A stretch of DNA of 64,000 bases from positions 62,001 to 126,000 of the forward strand of contig NZ_JAJUXG010000005.1 of the NCBI RefSeq assembly GCF_021390535.1, in the 5' to 3' direction. The DNA comes from Dyadobacter sp. CY312 (GTDB lineage Bacteria; Bacteroidota; Bacteroidia; Cytophagales; Spirosomataceae). Both the position numbers and the translations under genes were made by a program. The notes below the pieces were generated by a model that ran no database searches, had not been told where the DNA came from, and was given only the letters and a program-made list of their open reading frames with translations. This document shows positions 16,768 to 26,775 of this stretch, in pieces (within the stretch, counting starts at the first letter, position 1; each line of letters opens with the position of its first letter).

Positions 16768-19205
16768 AGATTTCTATACCAAAATATTTGTTCAGGTTCG
16801 CAATTGTTATTGCCGGTTATTTGCTGAGCGTTTCTGCCGGTTTTTCCATGCAGGATCGTAGCTGTATTCTGTCAGGGGCTGTAAAAGGTGAAACAGGTAA
16901 TCCGCTTTTTAGGGCGGTGGTTCAGATTGAAGCAATTTCAAGAACCGAGATTGCCGATTCTTCCGGTTCTTTCTGTTTTCCGAACCTGGCTTCCGGTCGG
17001 TATAAAATTACCGTTTCTCATTTGGGTTACAAACAATTCCAAAAGGAAGTAAACTTAGACGTGCGTCAGCCGTTGGTTTTGTCAATTGAACTTGTCAAGG
17101 ATAGTCAACAACTTTCGGAGGTTGTGGTTGCAGGCAAATCTGCCACTCAGGAAATGCGTGAACAGGCAATTAAAAGTGCGGTAATTTCTACACGTGAAGT
17201 ATTCAATCAGCCTGCAACACTCACTGAACTGATGAATCGTTCAGCAGGTGTGCGCATTCGCCAGGCGGGTGGGTTGGGTTCCGCTCCCGATATTTCGGTT
17301 GGTGGTTTTCAGGGGAGATCGATTCGTTACTTCAAAGACGGCATTCCGCTTGATTATCTCCGTGATGGCTACAATATTTCTTCGGTTCCTGTCAATTCAT
17401 TGGAAAGGGTTGAGATTTTCAAAGGTGTATTGCCGGTTTCACTTGGTGCCGATGCCTTGGGTGGAGCAGTTAATTTGGTAACAAGAAAAACCTACCGCCC
17501 GGAGCTAAACGTTGCGTACGAAATTGCCTCATTCAACACGCACAGGTTGTCGCTGAATGGTTTTTATACTGATGCTGAAAAAAAATGGATATTCGGTGCT
17601 GATGCTTTCTACAATCACTCTGACAACAACTATAAGGCCAATGTGAAAGTAACGGATCCCGTTACCAAGAATCAAAAGATGCAGAATGTTTCTTTGTTTC
17701 ACAATGCTTTCACAAGTTACTATGCCGAAGCTTTTGCAGGCGTTGTAAACCGCAACTGGGCCGATGAGCTACGTTTTACGCTTTCCGGTTTTGTACTCAA
17801 CCGCGAGCAACAGCATCCTGCACTTATGACCGATCCTTACGGTGCGGTTACCGGTAGACAGGCTTCTGTGATTCCTTCGGTGCGATATAAAAAGTCGTTT
17901 ATGAACGACAAGTTTTTGATCGATCAGTTTGCTGTTGTGAATACTGTGACGATCAACCGCACAGATACTTTGCATGGACAATACGACTGGCTGGGCAATT
18001 TTACACCGAACCCTTCCCGCACCGGAGAGAGCCGTCAGGCTGCGTTATCGGACCTGCGTTTCAGAAATGTCATATCCAGAACAAATTTCATTTACAATGT
18101 AAATGCTCTTAATAAACTGGAATTCAATTATGTATATACCTCTTCCAGACGTTCTGGTAGCGATCCTTACGGTACAAAATTCGCGGGCACAGATATAGAT
18201 GTTTTATCAATACCGGCTTTGTACAATAAGCAGGTATTTGCTGCGGGACTGGAAACGAAGCTGTTTTCAGAGAAATTGACCAACAACATGATGGGAAAGT
18301 TTTACCGGTTTTCTTCACGGGGAATAGAAGCATGGGCAGCAAGGCCGGTAGACCAGAATGAAGAAGTAAGCCAGAGCGGACAGTATTGGGGTTTTGCAGA
18401 AGCTGTTAAATACCAACTGACAGACCATAGTTTTGCCCGGGTTTCGGCAGAAGCTGCAAACAGGCTTCCCGAGCAGGAAGAATTATTCGGTGATGGTGCC
18501 TGGGTTGTTCCAAATTTTAACCTGAAACCCGAGCGAAGTCTCAATTTTAACCTGGGGTATTATTTGAGCAAACCCTCACGCTACACACTGGAAGTAAATG
18601 GATTTTACAGGCGAACCAGGGATATGGTTCTGATGGTGCCGACTCAGCCTCCGTATGCGCAATACATGAATATGGAAAACGTGAAAGGCTATGGTCTGGA
18701 AGCAGATTTATCAGTTCATTTTTTGCAATATTTTACGGCAGGAGGAAATTTCACCTGGCAGAGTTTGCGGCTTTTCGGTCTTGAATCTTCTCAGGATGTC
18801 TGGAAAAACGGCGCACGCTTACGCAACACGCCATACTTCTTTGCGAACGCAAGTCTGAACGGCAAGTTTACAGGACTGTTTTCGAAAACAGATCGAATTC
18901 AGGTTTATGCGCTATACAATTTCATTAGAGAGTTTTATCTGGAAACGATTCCCGAACGCGTTGAACCAAAAAGCTTTTTGGGTTTGACAGGAAGTGCGGA
19001 TATTCAGTCGGATTTGATTATTCCTTCACAGCATTTATTAAGTGCGGGTTTCAATTACCAGCCGACAGATCGCTATTCTATAGGATTTGAAATCAAGAAT
19101 ATTACCAATACCAGTTTGTATGATTATTTCAGGATTCAAAATGCTGGAAGAAGTCTTCATTTGAAACTGAGTTACACTTTAAAACAAAAGAAAACCACTC
19201 TTTAA
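16764..19205 (+). CDS. TonB-dependent siderophore receptor
   Basis: An 813-residue outer-membrane receptor starting at a GTG that overlaps the previous stop codon. After a signal peptide it has a carboxypeptidase-like regulatory domain (residues about 35-110, with 'GRYKITVSHLGYKQF'), then the plug (ELMNRSAGVRIR, GGFQGRSIRYFKDGIPL, VEIFKGVLPVSLGADALGGAV) and a long barrel with repeated aromatic strands ending 'AGRSLHLKLSYTL'. It differs from SusC proteins in size and plug details. Its neighbours, a reductase, a DUF4374 lipoprotein, an esterase and an iron ABC importer, mark it as a ferric-siderophore receptor; the exact siderophore is unknown. Confidence 0.9.
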   Translation: MKISIPKYLFRFAIVIAGYLLSVSAGFSMQDRSCILSGAVKGETGNPLFRAVVQIEAISRTEIADSSGSFCFPNLASGRYKITVSHLGYKQFQKEVNLDVRQPLVLSIELVKDSQQLSEVVVAGKSATQEMREQAIKSAVISTREVFNQPATLTELMNRSAGVRIRQAGGLGSAPDISVGGFQGRSIRYFKDGIPLDYLRDGYNISSVPVNSLERVEIFKGVLPVSLGADALGGAVNLVTRKTYRPELNVAYEIASFNTHRLSLNGFYTDAEKKWIFGADAFYNHSDNNYKANVKVTDPVTKNQKMQNVSLFHNAFTSYYAEAFAGVVNRNWADELRFTLSGFVLNREQQHPALMTDPYGAVTGRQASVIPSVRYKKSFMNDKFLIDQFAVVNTVTINRTDTLHGQYDWLGNFTPNPSRTGESRQAALSDLRFRNVISRTNFIYNVNALNKLEFNYVYTSSRRSGSDPYGTKFAGTDIDVLSIPALYNKQVFAAGLETKLFSEKLTNNMMGKFYRFSSRGIEAWAARPVDQNEEVSQSGQYWGFAEAVKYQLTDHSFARVSAEAANRLPEQEELFGDGAWVVPNFNLKPERSLNFNLGYYLSKPSRYTLEVNGFYRRTRDMVLMVPTQPPYAQYMNMENVKGYGLEADLSVHFLQYFTAGGNFTWQSLRLFGLESSQDVWKNGARLRNTPYFFANASLNGKFTGLFSKTDRIQVYALYNFIREFYLETIPERVEPKSFLGLTGSADIQSDLIIPSQHLLSAGFNYQPTDRYSIGFEIKNITNTSLYDYFRIQNAGRSLHLKLSYTLKQKKTTL

Positions 19206-19229
19206 CAATTCATTAAATCAGACCAGAAC

Positions 19230-20483
19230 ATGAAACGTATTTTTTTATCCGGAATAACTTTTTGCCTCGCAGGTGCTTTGTTTCTTACGGGCTGCAAAGA
19301 TGACGATAATACACCCACACCAGTGGTTGAGAAACCAGTCAAATATGTGCTGATGACCATGAGTGAGATCACCTCGGCGAAGCCCGGATTCGTGAGTGCT
19401 TTCGCAGCCATGCCTACCGGCGATGTGACCAATATCAACGCACCAAGTACTTTGCAGGGACAAGGAATGGGAGGATGGAGACCCTATGGAAACTGGATTT
19501 TCAGGATGTTCAACTCATCAAACGAAAAGGGTATCGAGAGATTGAATATCGCAGCTGATGGGAAGGTGAGCGGCGGAACGTTCATTAAAACCAACAATAC
19601 GATCAATGGCTCCGGGAATTTTGTGATCCAGAATGCTTCAAGAGGCTTTTACTGGGATGGCGATAAGCCCTGGGAGATACAGACCTTCAATCCAACTACA
19701 CTTGCCAGTACCGGAAAACTGAATTTTGACTACGAAACGGCACTTAAAAAGTCAGACGCTGGTATCGGTTTTCAGGGCATCGGGCAGCATTTTCTTGCTC
19801 TGAAAGGCGGGAAATTGTATGCTGACATTACATATAGCAAAGGGACAGGTGCGCAAAGTGGTATGTTCAACGACTTTTTTCCGGATGTATACATAGCGGT
19901 GATCAATGTCAATACTGGCGCTTACGAGAAAACGATCAAAATTCCGGACACGGGTAGCATTACCTATATCAATGACAATGAGATGTTCTCCATTGATGAA
20001 AGGGGAGATTTGTACATCGTCACACAAGGAACAACAGCTTTGGGAGGCAAATCAAAAATTGTTCGTATAAAAGCGGCTGAAACGGATATAGACGCTACAT
20101 GGAGCCTGAACAGGGATGAGGTTAGTGCCGTGAAAGGAAAATTTGTAAGCGTGTTCGCAAGAGATGGCAAAATCATTACGCTGATCAACAATGCTCCGCT
20201 TACCAGTGGTGCTACCGGTAACATCAACACAGGTGAGATCTGGGAATTTAACTCAGTGGATATTGCTACCAAAACAGCTACCAAAATTACTGGTATTCCT
20301 CCCGTAACGAATCCTGGTGCTGCATACGGAGCATTCCTGTTGGACGGTAAAACGCTGCTTCGCGTAAATGCTCCGACAGCTTCTGTGAACGGATATTATT
20401 CTTTGACAGGTACCGCAGCCACGAAACAGTTTGGCGTAAGAGAAGGTGGTGCAGTAACAGGATTGTTTAAAATAGAATTGTAA
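19230..20483 (+). CDS. DUF4374 surface lipoprotein, probable siderophore-binding partner of the receptor
   Basis: A 417-residue protein with a lipoprotein signal (GALFLTGCKDDD, lipidated Cys22). The rest is a beta-propeller-like DUF4374 domain ('GGWRPYGNWIFRMFN', 'SDAGIGFQGIGQHFLA', and 'SIDERGDLYIVTQG' strands). As I recall, the Bacteroides siderophore-binding surface protein XusB belongs to this group. Together with its place straight after the receptor, this points to capturing ferric siderophore at the cell surface. The function is an inference from family and context; the next gene starts one base after its stop. Confidence 0.85.
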   Translation: MKRIFLSGITFCLAGALFLTGCKDDDNTPTPVVEKPVKYVLMTMSEITSAKPGFVSAFAAMPTGDVTNINAPSTLQGQGMGGWRPYGNWIFRMFNSSNEKGIERLNIAADGKVSGGTFIKTNNTINGSGNFVIQNASRGFYWDGDKPWEIQTFNPTTLASTGKLNFDYETALKKSDAGIGFQGIGQHFLALKGGKLYADITYSKGTGAQSGMFNDFFPDVYIAVINVNTGAYEKTIKIPDTGSITYINDNEMFSIDERGDLYIVTQGTTALGGKSKIVRIKAAETDIDATWSLNRDEVSAVKGKFVSVFARDGKIITLINNAPLTSGATGNINTGEIWEFNSVDIATKTATKITGIPPVTNPGAAYGAFLLDGKTLLRVNAPTASVNGYYSLTGTAATKQFGVREGGAVTGLFKIEL

Positions 20484-20484
20484 G

Positions 20485-21666
20485 ATGCGGATTAGCAAAC
20501 TTTTTGCGGTTATGATGTCAGTGATTTCTGCACCTTTAATTGCGCAACACACGGTTGTGATAGAGGTGGGAGGTCGTCCGGAATTCTTAAAAAGTGAGGA
20601 TTTTTTTATCACAGGAAGTTTTCAAAAATGGCAACCCGGTGAAGACAAGTGGCAGGTGAAAATCAATTCGGACGGGGATCATCTCATTACGATCAAAGAT
20701 GTAAAAAGCGGTCTGCTCGAATACAAGTTTACCCGCGGAAACTGGAAAACGCTGGAAAGTACTGCCGATGGTCGATTGGTGGCGCCAAGAAGCGCCATCA
20801 TTACAAAAGACACAGTCATTCAGGCTAGGATTGAAGGATGGCGTGATCATTTTCCGGCTTCAACTGCTTCGGCTCAGGTGCAAATTTTGGATACAGCCAT
20901 GTACATTCCGCAACTGAAACGCAGCCGGACTGTCCGCATTTATTTGCCGAAAGATTACAAAACATCAAAAAGGAAATATCCTGTCTTGTATATGCACGAT
21001 GGTCAGGATCTGTTCGATGAAGCAACTTCCGAGGGGCGTATCGGTCCGTTGGAATGGGGTGTAGATGAGACCATTGACGCAGCAGGCAAGAGCTGTATTG
21101 TGGTAGCAGTAGACCATCATGCAGATAAGAAAATGAGGATTAAGGAATATTACACCAATGCCAATTCAGAAAACAAGGAAGTAGAGGGTAAGGCTTATCT
21201 TGAGTTTATTGTAAAAACACTTAAACCACTCATTGATAAACAGTACCGGACTATTCCTGACAAGAAACATACGGCAATGGCGGGAAGCTCCATGGGAGGT
21301 TTGCTTACTTTTTATGCGGGGTTGTATTACCCGGAAGTTTTTGGTTCACTAGGTGTTCTTTCACCTTCGGTATGGTTGGACCAACGCAATATTTACCGGG
21401 AATTGGAACAGCTTAAACCGGACAGCCAAATACACAACCAACGCTATTATTTCTACGCGGGAGGGAATGAAAATCGTATGAAACCCGACAGTAGTTTTGT
21501 CCGCATGCACGATGACGTGAAAGCAACATCTGATATTTTGAAGGAGAAAGTAAATCCCGACTTGCAAATTGCAATCAATCCTTCCGGAAGGCATGGTGCG
21601 TGGTACTGGCGCATGGCATTTCCTGCTTTTTACAAATGGCTATCCGAAGGCTGGGAGAGCAAATAG
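20485..21666 (+). CDS. Exported alpha/beta-hydrolase esterase (Fes/IroE-like)
   Basis: A 393-residue protein with a signal peptide (MRISKLFAVMMSVISAPLIAQ). The N-terminal part up to about residue 115 resembles a glycogen-binding/early-set beta domain ('FFITGSFQKWQPG'). The hydrolase domain then has 'RIYLPKDY', the nucleophile elbow GSSMGG (Ser269), and a late HGAWYW with His370. The family includes enterochelin esterases, which cut ester-linked siderophores to free iron. The signal peptide and operon place it in the periplasm, so it may act before transport, like IroE. An acid such as Asp is presumed but not located. Confidence 0.85.
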   Translation: MRISKLFAVMMSVISAPLIAQHTVVIEVGGRPEFLKSEDFFITGSFQKWQPGEDKWQVKINSDGDHLITIKDVKSGLLEYKFTRGNWKTLESTADGRLVAPRSAIITKDTVIQARIEGWRDHFPASTASAQVQILDTAMYIPQLKRSRTVRIYLPKDYKTSKRKYPVLYMHDGQDLFDEATSEGRIGPLEWGVDETIDAAGKSCIVVAVDHHADKKMRIKEYYTNANSENKEVEGKAYLEFIVKTLKPLIDKQYRTIPDKKHTAMAGSSMGGLLTFYAGLYYPEVFGSLGVLSPSVWLDQRNIYRELEQLKPDSQIHNQRYYFYAGGNENRMKPDSSFVRMHDDVKATSDILKEKVNPDLQIAINPSGRHGAWYWRMAFPAFYKWLSEGWESK

Positions 21667-21726
21667 GATGGTTTTTTCTGATGATTTTACCAATACATAA
21701 ATTCTAACTAAATCTATAATTAAGTT

Positions 21727-22794
21727 ATGGCTGAGAAATCAAACATAGGTGTAAAAGTGAGGGTACTGACGCTTGGCGCGTTGCTGGCTTTGGGTTTTTC
21801 TTCTGAAACAATGGCTCAAAAAGTATCGAAATCTGAGCGTGTCGGACAGGGTCTTTTTGAACTTGCTGTGAGTGAAAAATCAAATGCTGTTTACGTAGCG
21901 GCAGCCGGATCGCGTACAGTTCCCGGTGGTAAAATATACAAACTGGATGCCAAAACATTGGCCGTTATCGACAGTATTGACCTTAAAGATGCACCTCCTT
22001 ATGGCGTGGGTATCAATGACAAAACGCAGACCTTGTACACGTCGAACACGCGTAACAAGTCGGTTCACGCCATTGACCTGAAAACAAAAAAGGTGATCGC
22101 GACGATCAGTAACGGAAAAGAAAAATCGCATACACGTGAGGTGTTCGTCGATGAGGTAAATAACAAGGTATACGTTTCTGACGTAGGTGAAGGAAGCAGT
22201 GTTTGGGTGATTGATGGGAAAACCAACAAATTCAGTCATTTGATCGAAAACACCGGTAAATCCACTACGGGTATCGCCATTGACAAAAAGAACCAGTTGC
22301 TGTATGTAACCAACATGGGAACCAACGAAGTGGGCGTGATTGATTTGAAAACCAACAAACTTTCAAAATCTTTTGCGTCAGGGGGCAAGCAGCCTGTAAA
22401 CCTGATCTTTGACGAAAAGTCGGATCGCTTGTTTGTTGCACATCAGGGTTCGAGTGAGGTGGTGGTGCTTAAAGGCTCAACAGGTGAAATTCTTAAAACG
22501 ATACCTGCCGGAGAAGGTGCATTGGGCATCAATTTTGATCCTGCAAAAAAACGCATTTACACTGCAAACCGTCGTTCTGGAACAGTTTCAGTCATTGATT
22601 CTGAAACCTACGAGGTACTTGCTACTTTGGAGACGGGTTCTCACCCTAATACCATTGTCATAAACAAAGCGACTGGCGCAGCCTATGTTACCAACAAAGC
22701 CAAAATGGCGAGGCGAGTGCAAGGTGAACCAGCACCGGCAACACCTCCTGCACCTGATTTGAACGGAGATACTGTGAGTTTAATCTTACCATAA
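21727..22794 (+). CDS. YncE-like exported beta-propeller protein
   Basis: A 355-residue protein with a signal peptide (LGALLALGFSSETMAQ) and a series of about seven propeller blades with the 'VYVAAAG ... VIDLKTNKLSKSF' and 'RIYTANRRSGTVSVIDSETY' pattern of YncE proteins. Family members bind ligands or DNA in the periplasm; E. coli YncE is iron-regulated, which fits its place at the end of the receptor operon. The C-terminus carries a short Pro/Ala-rich tail (PAPATPPAPD). It is followed by a strong hairpin terminator. Confidence 0.85.
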   Translation: MAEKSNIGVKVRVLTLGALLALGFSSETMAQKVSKSERVGQGLFELAVSEKSNAVYVAAAGSRTVPGGKIYKLDAKTLAVIDSIDLKDAPPYGVGINDKTQTLYTSNTRNKSVHAIDLKTKKVIATISNGKEKSHTREVFVDEVNNKVYVSDVGEGSSVWVIDGKTNKFSHLIENTGKSTTGIAIDKKNQLLYVTNMGTNEVGVIDLKTNKLSKSFASGGKQPVNLIFDEKSDRLFVAHQGSSEVVVLKGSTGEILKTIPAGEGALGINFDPAKKRIYTANRRSGTVSVIDSETYEVLATLETGSHPNTIVINKATGAAYVTNKAKMARRVQGEPAPATPPAPDLNGDTVSLILP

Positions 22795-22912
22795 GTAGCT
22801 AATAGCAATTAGCGTTTAGCCGCGCGGCGGACCGTTATTAGCTTTAAGAGCCATTAAGATACAAGTTAAAATTATAGCGCTAAATGTTTATTAGTACTTA
22901 GTTTGATATTTA

Positions 22913-22952
22913 AACCGGTTGTCAGAATGAAATTTAATTCTGACAACTGGTT
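22913..22952 (+). terminator. Terminator hairpin after the receptor/propeller operon
   Basis: The arms AACCGGTTGTCAGAAT and ATTCTGACAACTGGTT pair over 16 bases with one mismatch and an 8-base loop, followed by an AT-rich tail (TTATTATTTC). It divides the reductase-to-propeller operon from the ABC importer genes, so the importer needs its own promoter or readthrough. Confidence 0.75.
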
Positions 22953-23018
22953 ATTATTTCGATAGAGTTAGCAAAGAGCCAGCGGCTTAAAGCTCATGGC
23001 TGACAGCTGTTAAATTCC

Positions 23019-24128
23019 ATGAACCGTATGAAAAAGTACATTTTTAAAGTTTTGAGTGTGTGTGCATTTGTTTTACTCAATGCCCATGTGCACGCACAAT
23101 CGGTTACAGTAACCGATATTGTAGGACGAAAAGTGACGCTCAAATCTCCTGCAAAGCGGGTTATACTAGGCGAAGGAAGATCGCTGCTTACGCTTTCTCT
23201 GCTTGACCCGAATCCGGTTGGAATGGTGGTTGGCTGGACGGGTGATTTCGCAAAATCCGGTGGTAACATTTATGACGAATACATGAAACGGTTTCCTGCG
23301 ATGGCGAAAATCCCGCAGATCGGTGGTAATGGAAAGGAAACAGTTTCTACCGAAAAGATTATTTCGCTTAAACCGGATCTGGCAATTTTTGGAAGTGGTT
23401 CTCATGGTCCGGATGCCAAGTCTGCCGATGTGATCCGCCAATTGGAAGCAGCAGGTATTCCTATTGTTTTTGTCGATTTTCGCTTGCACCCTTTCAAAAA
23501 TACGCTTCCGAGTATGGCTTTGCTGGGTAAAGTTTTGGGTAAAGAAAAAAAGGCAAACGAATACATCGCTTTTTACAAAACCCGGATGGACCGCATTTCA
23601 AAAGCTTTGGCGGGCAAAAAAGCAAGCCGGCCAAAGGTATACATGGAGATGATCCGTGGTCAGCAGATCGGTTCTCCGGGAAAAGGCAATTTGGGGGAAT
23701 TTATAGAATTTGCAGGCGGACATAATATTGGGGCTGACATATTGCCGGGCGAAGTGGGAACACTTAACATGGAATTTGTGATTCGCCAGCAACCAGACAT
23801 TTACATTGCCTCGGGCATTGCCTCAGTAGGGGAGCCAGGTTTGGTAATTGGGTATGGAATAAGTGCGGCTGAAACGCAAAAAAGCCTTAAAGCATTGGCC
23901 GACCGCAGTGTGGTTTCTCCTCTTTCAGCTGTGAAAAACAAGAAAGTATACGGTATGTGGCATCTCTTTTACGACTCGCCGTTGAATATTGCTGCTGTGG
24001 AAGCAATTGCAAAATGGCTTAACCCGACACTTTTCAAAACAGTAAATCCTGATGAAACACTTCGTCAGATCAACGAGAAATTCCTGGCAGTTCCCTTCAA
24101 AGGTACCTATTTCGCAGAGCTGAAATAA
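23019..24128 (+). CDS. Iron/siderophore ABC transporter substrate-binding protein
   Basis: A 369-residue exported protein (MKKYIFKVLSVCAFVLLNAHVHA). The start VTVTDIVGRKVTLKSPAKRV and the segments 'KIISLKPDLAIFGSG' and 'VDFRLHPFKNTLPSMALLG' are typical of the FhuD/BtuF-like helical-backbone binding proteins. It captures ferric siderophore (or corrinoid) in the periplasm and hands it to the FecCD-type permease encoded next. An ATG three codons later is equally possible. It lies 225 bases after the YncE gene, behind a terminator. Confidence 0.9.
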   Translation: MNRMKKYIFKVLSVCAFVLLNAHVHAQSVTVTDIVGRKVTLKSPAKRVILGEGRSLLTLSLLDPNPVGMVVGWTGDFAKSGGNIYDEYMKRFPAMAKIPQIGGNGKETVSTEKIISLKPDLAIFGSGSHGPDAKSADVIRQLEAAGIPIVFVDFRLHPFKNTLPSMALLGKVLGKEKKANEYIAFYKTRMDRISKALAGKKASRPKVYMEMIRGQQIGSPGKGNLGEFIEFAGGHNIGADILPGEVGTLNMEFVIRQQPDIYIASGIASVGEPGLVIGYGISAAETQKSLKALADRSVVSPLSAVKNKKVYGMWHLFYDSPLNIAAVEAIAKWLNPTLFKTVNPDETLRQINEKFLAVPFKGTYFAELK

Positions 24129-24231
24129 CGGAAGGCGAATACAAGCTTTCGGCTGTCGGGCTAAATGGGAAATGATCTTTTGCCCAATCTGTGCTGCCGA
24201 AAACTGATGGCCGATTGCCATTGGCTATACC

Positions 24232-25338
24232 ATGATATGTTTATTTAAAGCTCTCTACCAATTGATTACAGACCAACAAAGTTATAGTATACTTAAAAAC
24301 CCTTCTATCGAAGACGGCTACAACCGTATTCGGTATAAAAGGATACTGTTACTCATATTTTTATTTGCCGCCATGGTCGCTGCATTTTGTGTGGACATAG
24401 CTGTTGGCGCTTCCAACATTGAAATCAGTGAAGTGCTCAAAGCCATTGTTTTTCCGGATTCAGTTGATCTTGGAACACAGGTAATTGTGCGTGAAGTGCG
24501 GCTGCCTTATTCCGTTATGGCTATACTTGTGGGAGCGGCACTTTCACTTGCCGGCACCGAAATGCAGACCATTCTGAACAATCCATTAGCCAGTCCGTTT
24601 ACACTTGGTGTATCTGCGGCGGCATCTTTCGGAGCTTCACTGGCCATCATCGCCGGGCTGAGTTTACCAGGAATCCCGGAAGAGTGGATGATCGCTACCA
24701 ATGCTTTCATTTTTGCATTTGGTTCGGTCATGCTTCTGCAGGCTTTGTCCCGCATGCAGGGTGCAGGCGTTGAGTCTCTGGTTCTTTTTGGGATCGCATT
24801 GGTTTTCACCTTTAATGCGCTTATCGGCATCATGCAGTATGTTGCAAGTGCCGAAGCCTTACAGCAACTTGTATTTTGGAGCCTTGGCAGCCTCACGCGG
24901 GCAAGCTGGTCCACAATCCGGATTTTGGGTGTTGTTCTGGCAGTGATTGTTCCGTTTTCATTGGCAGCTTCCTGGCAAATGACCGCCCTTCGTTTGGGTG
25001 AAGACAGTGCCCGCAGTTACGGTGTGCAGGTTGGGCGGCTTCGTTTCATGTCGTTGATTCGGGTGAGTTTGCTTGCGGCATGTTCTGTTGCATTTGTCGG
25101 TACCATCGGATTCATCGGTTTGGTAGGGCCGCACATTGCCAAAATGCTTATCGGCGAAGACCATCGTTATAGCCTTCCCGCCAGTATTCTGACTGGTGCA
25201 TTGGTAATGTCGCTTGCGTCCATTGCAAGTAAGGCACTTGTGCCGGGTGTTATTATGCCGGTTGGTATTGTCACTTCACTGATCGGTGTTCCTGTTTTTA
25301 TTCTGCTTATTTTTAGAAAGGGGAGAAAATCATGGTAA
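24232..25338 (+). CDS. FecCD-family iron ABC transporter permease
   Basis: A 368-residue protein with about ten membrane segments. 'LPYSVMAILVGAALSLAGTEMQTILNNPLASPFTLGVS' is the hallmark motif of FecCD/BtuC permeases (quoted here only in part; see 24505-24615), and 'FIGLVGPHIAKMLIGEDHR' is the cytoplasmic coupling segment that meets the ATPase. It transports iron-siderophore or cobalamin across the inner membrane. The stop overlaps the start of the ATPase gene by seven bases, so both are translated together. Confidence 0.9.
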   Translation: MICLFKALYQLITDQQSYSILKNPSIEDGYNRIRYKRILLLIFLFAAMVAAFCVDIAVGASNIEISEVLKAIVFPDSVDLGTQVIVREVRLPYSVMAILVGAALSLAGTEMQTILNNPLASPFTLGVSAAASFGASLAIIAGLSLPGIPEEWMIATNAFIFAFGSVMLLQALSRMQGAGVESLVLFGIALVFTFNALIGIMQYVASAEALQQLVFWSLGSLTRASWSTIRILGVVLAVIVPFSLAASWQMTALRLGEDSARSYGVQVGRLRFMSLIRVSLLAACSVAFVGTIGFIGLVGPHIAKMLIGEDHRYSLPASILTGALVMSLASIASKALVPGVIMPVGIVTSLIGVPVFILLIFRKGRKSW

Positions 25339-26117
25339 CAGGTAACCAATTGATCGTAAACAACATTACAGCAGGTTATGGTAAAAGGGTCATCATCAAT
25401 GACCTGTCGCTACCACCTCTCCAAACGGGTACTGTTACGGCTCTGGTTGGTCCCAATGCGGCAGGAAAGTCAACTTTGCTTCGCGCTATGTCGGGCTTGC
25501 TTTCTGCAAGTGGTTCTATGATATTGAACGACTCCGATCTGATGCAGATGTCGCTGACTGAACGGGCCTCACATCTAACATTCATGCCTCAGAGTATTCC
25601 GCAGGATGTGAGTTTGTCGGTGATTGAAGCGGTAATCAGTGCATTAAAAGCTTCTCCGCTGGATGGTGTCAGCATCAAAAATTCTGAAATATATGAACGG
25701 GCGTTTAAAACCCTGGATCGTATTGGGATCTCCCATCTTGCGTTGTCACCCCTTAATCAGCTATCGGGCGGGCAGCGTCAAATGGCCAGTCTGGCACGCT
25801 CTGTAGTGCGTGAGCCAAAGGTACTCTTGCTCGATGAGCCCACCAGTGCACTGGATTTGAGACATCAGGTGCAGGTTATGGAACTGACCCGTTCCCTTGC
25901 TCGTGAAGGGCGGATTGTTGTTGTTGTGCTTCACGATCTGAACCTGGCGATGCGTTGGGCGGATCAGATCATTGTCATGCAAAAAGGAGCCATTACGTCT
26001 TCGGGCAAACCTGAGGAGGCCATCACGCCAAAAATCGTCCGGGATGTGTATCAGGTGAACGTACGAGTGGAACGTTGTTCGCAGGGTAACCCGCAGGTTG
26101 TTATTGATGGATTGTAG
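25332..26117 (+). CDS. Iron/siderophore ABC transporter ATP-binding protein
   Basis: A 261-residue ATPase with Walker A GPNAAGKST (residues 40-48), the signature LSGGQRQMASLAR, Walker B VLLLDEPTSALD, and the switch His in VLHDLNLAMRW. This is the FecE/BtuD class. It drives the permease of 24232 and completes the import system. It is the last gene of the iron region; after its stop there is a 658-base gap. Confidence 0.93.
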   Translation: MVTGNQLIVNNITAGYGKRVIINDLSLPPLQTGTVTALVGPNAAGKSTLLRAMSGLLSASGSMILNDSDLMQMSLTERASHLTFMPQSIPQDVSLSVIEAVISALKASPLDGVSIKNSEIYERAFKTLDRIGISHLALSPLNQLSGGQRQMASLARSVVREPKVLLLDEPTSALDLRHQVQVMELTRSLAREGRIVVVVLHDLNLAMRWADQIIVMQKGAITSSGKPEEAITPKIVRDVYQVNVRVERCSQGNPQVVIDGL

Positions 26118-26775
26118 TTGGTGATCAGTAAAGTAAAATGACATGATCGTTGTCAAGCCAAGCGGACGGGACTGCACGAGTTATGTATGATCAGGAAGAA
26201 TATAAGAGCAATGTATGGACGCGTAAGCTCAAAGCAGCGATAAGCACAATGCGTGCGCTGCTTTGACGAAAAAGCGGGGTGTGCGTGTGACATGAGCGAG
26301 GAAGCATTTTTTCGCCTTGATTTTTTTGTTACTTTTTTTATCAAGAAAAAAAGTAAGAGCACTGGAAGTTGCCACTGATAACCTTTATAAATTATTGAAT
26401 ATGAATAATTTGAACTTTGTTTCCTAGCCTTCGACGGCGTGACGGACCGCGGCTAAGGCTGACGTAGATCTTAGATATTCCAATGGTGAATCATGTCATT
26501 TTCAACTGCGCCGGCAGCCCGGCGCATCGCCGGAGCGAGAGCTTGTTTGCTCCAAAAATTAGTTACTCAGCGTGACACGTCAAAGAGCACTACAACGATT
26601 AACAAACTCTGTTGAGCACAGCATGGAGTTTGTCAATGTTAACCATCTCTTTACCAATATTGGTAGCTCCGCCAGCTTTGGTGTTTTGTGTAGTTGAGTT
26701 CTTGTGTGAATGTATATTTTTGAATACAAATCACCATAGGAAACTGAGGGGAAATCGACCCGAAAAATAGCACCA
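26118..26775. other. 658-bp gap with a dispersed-type intergenic element
   Basis: Between 26140 and 26365 the minus strand reads as a Lys-rich start (CTTACTTTTTTTCTTGATAA, then AAAGTAACAAAAAAATCAAG) followed by a GC-rich stretch. I recall very similar strings in many Bacteroidota intergenic regions, so it probably is a repetitive element. Further on, a hairpin CCGGCG-CAT-CGCCGG lies at 26519-26533. I see no supported gene in the gap and no clear promoter for the M61 gene. Confidence 0.45.
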
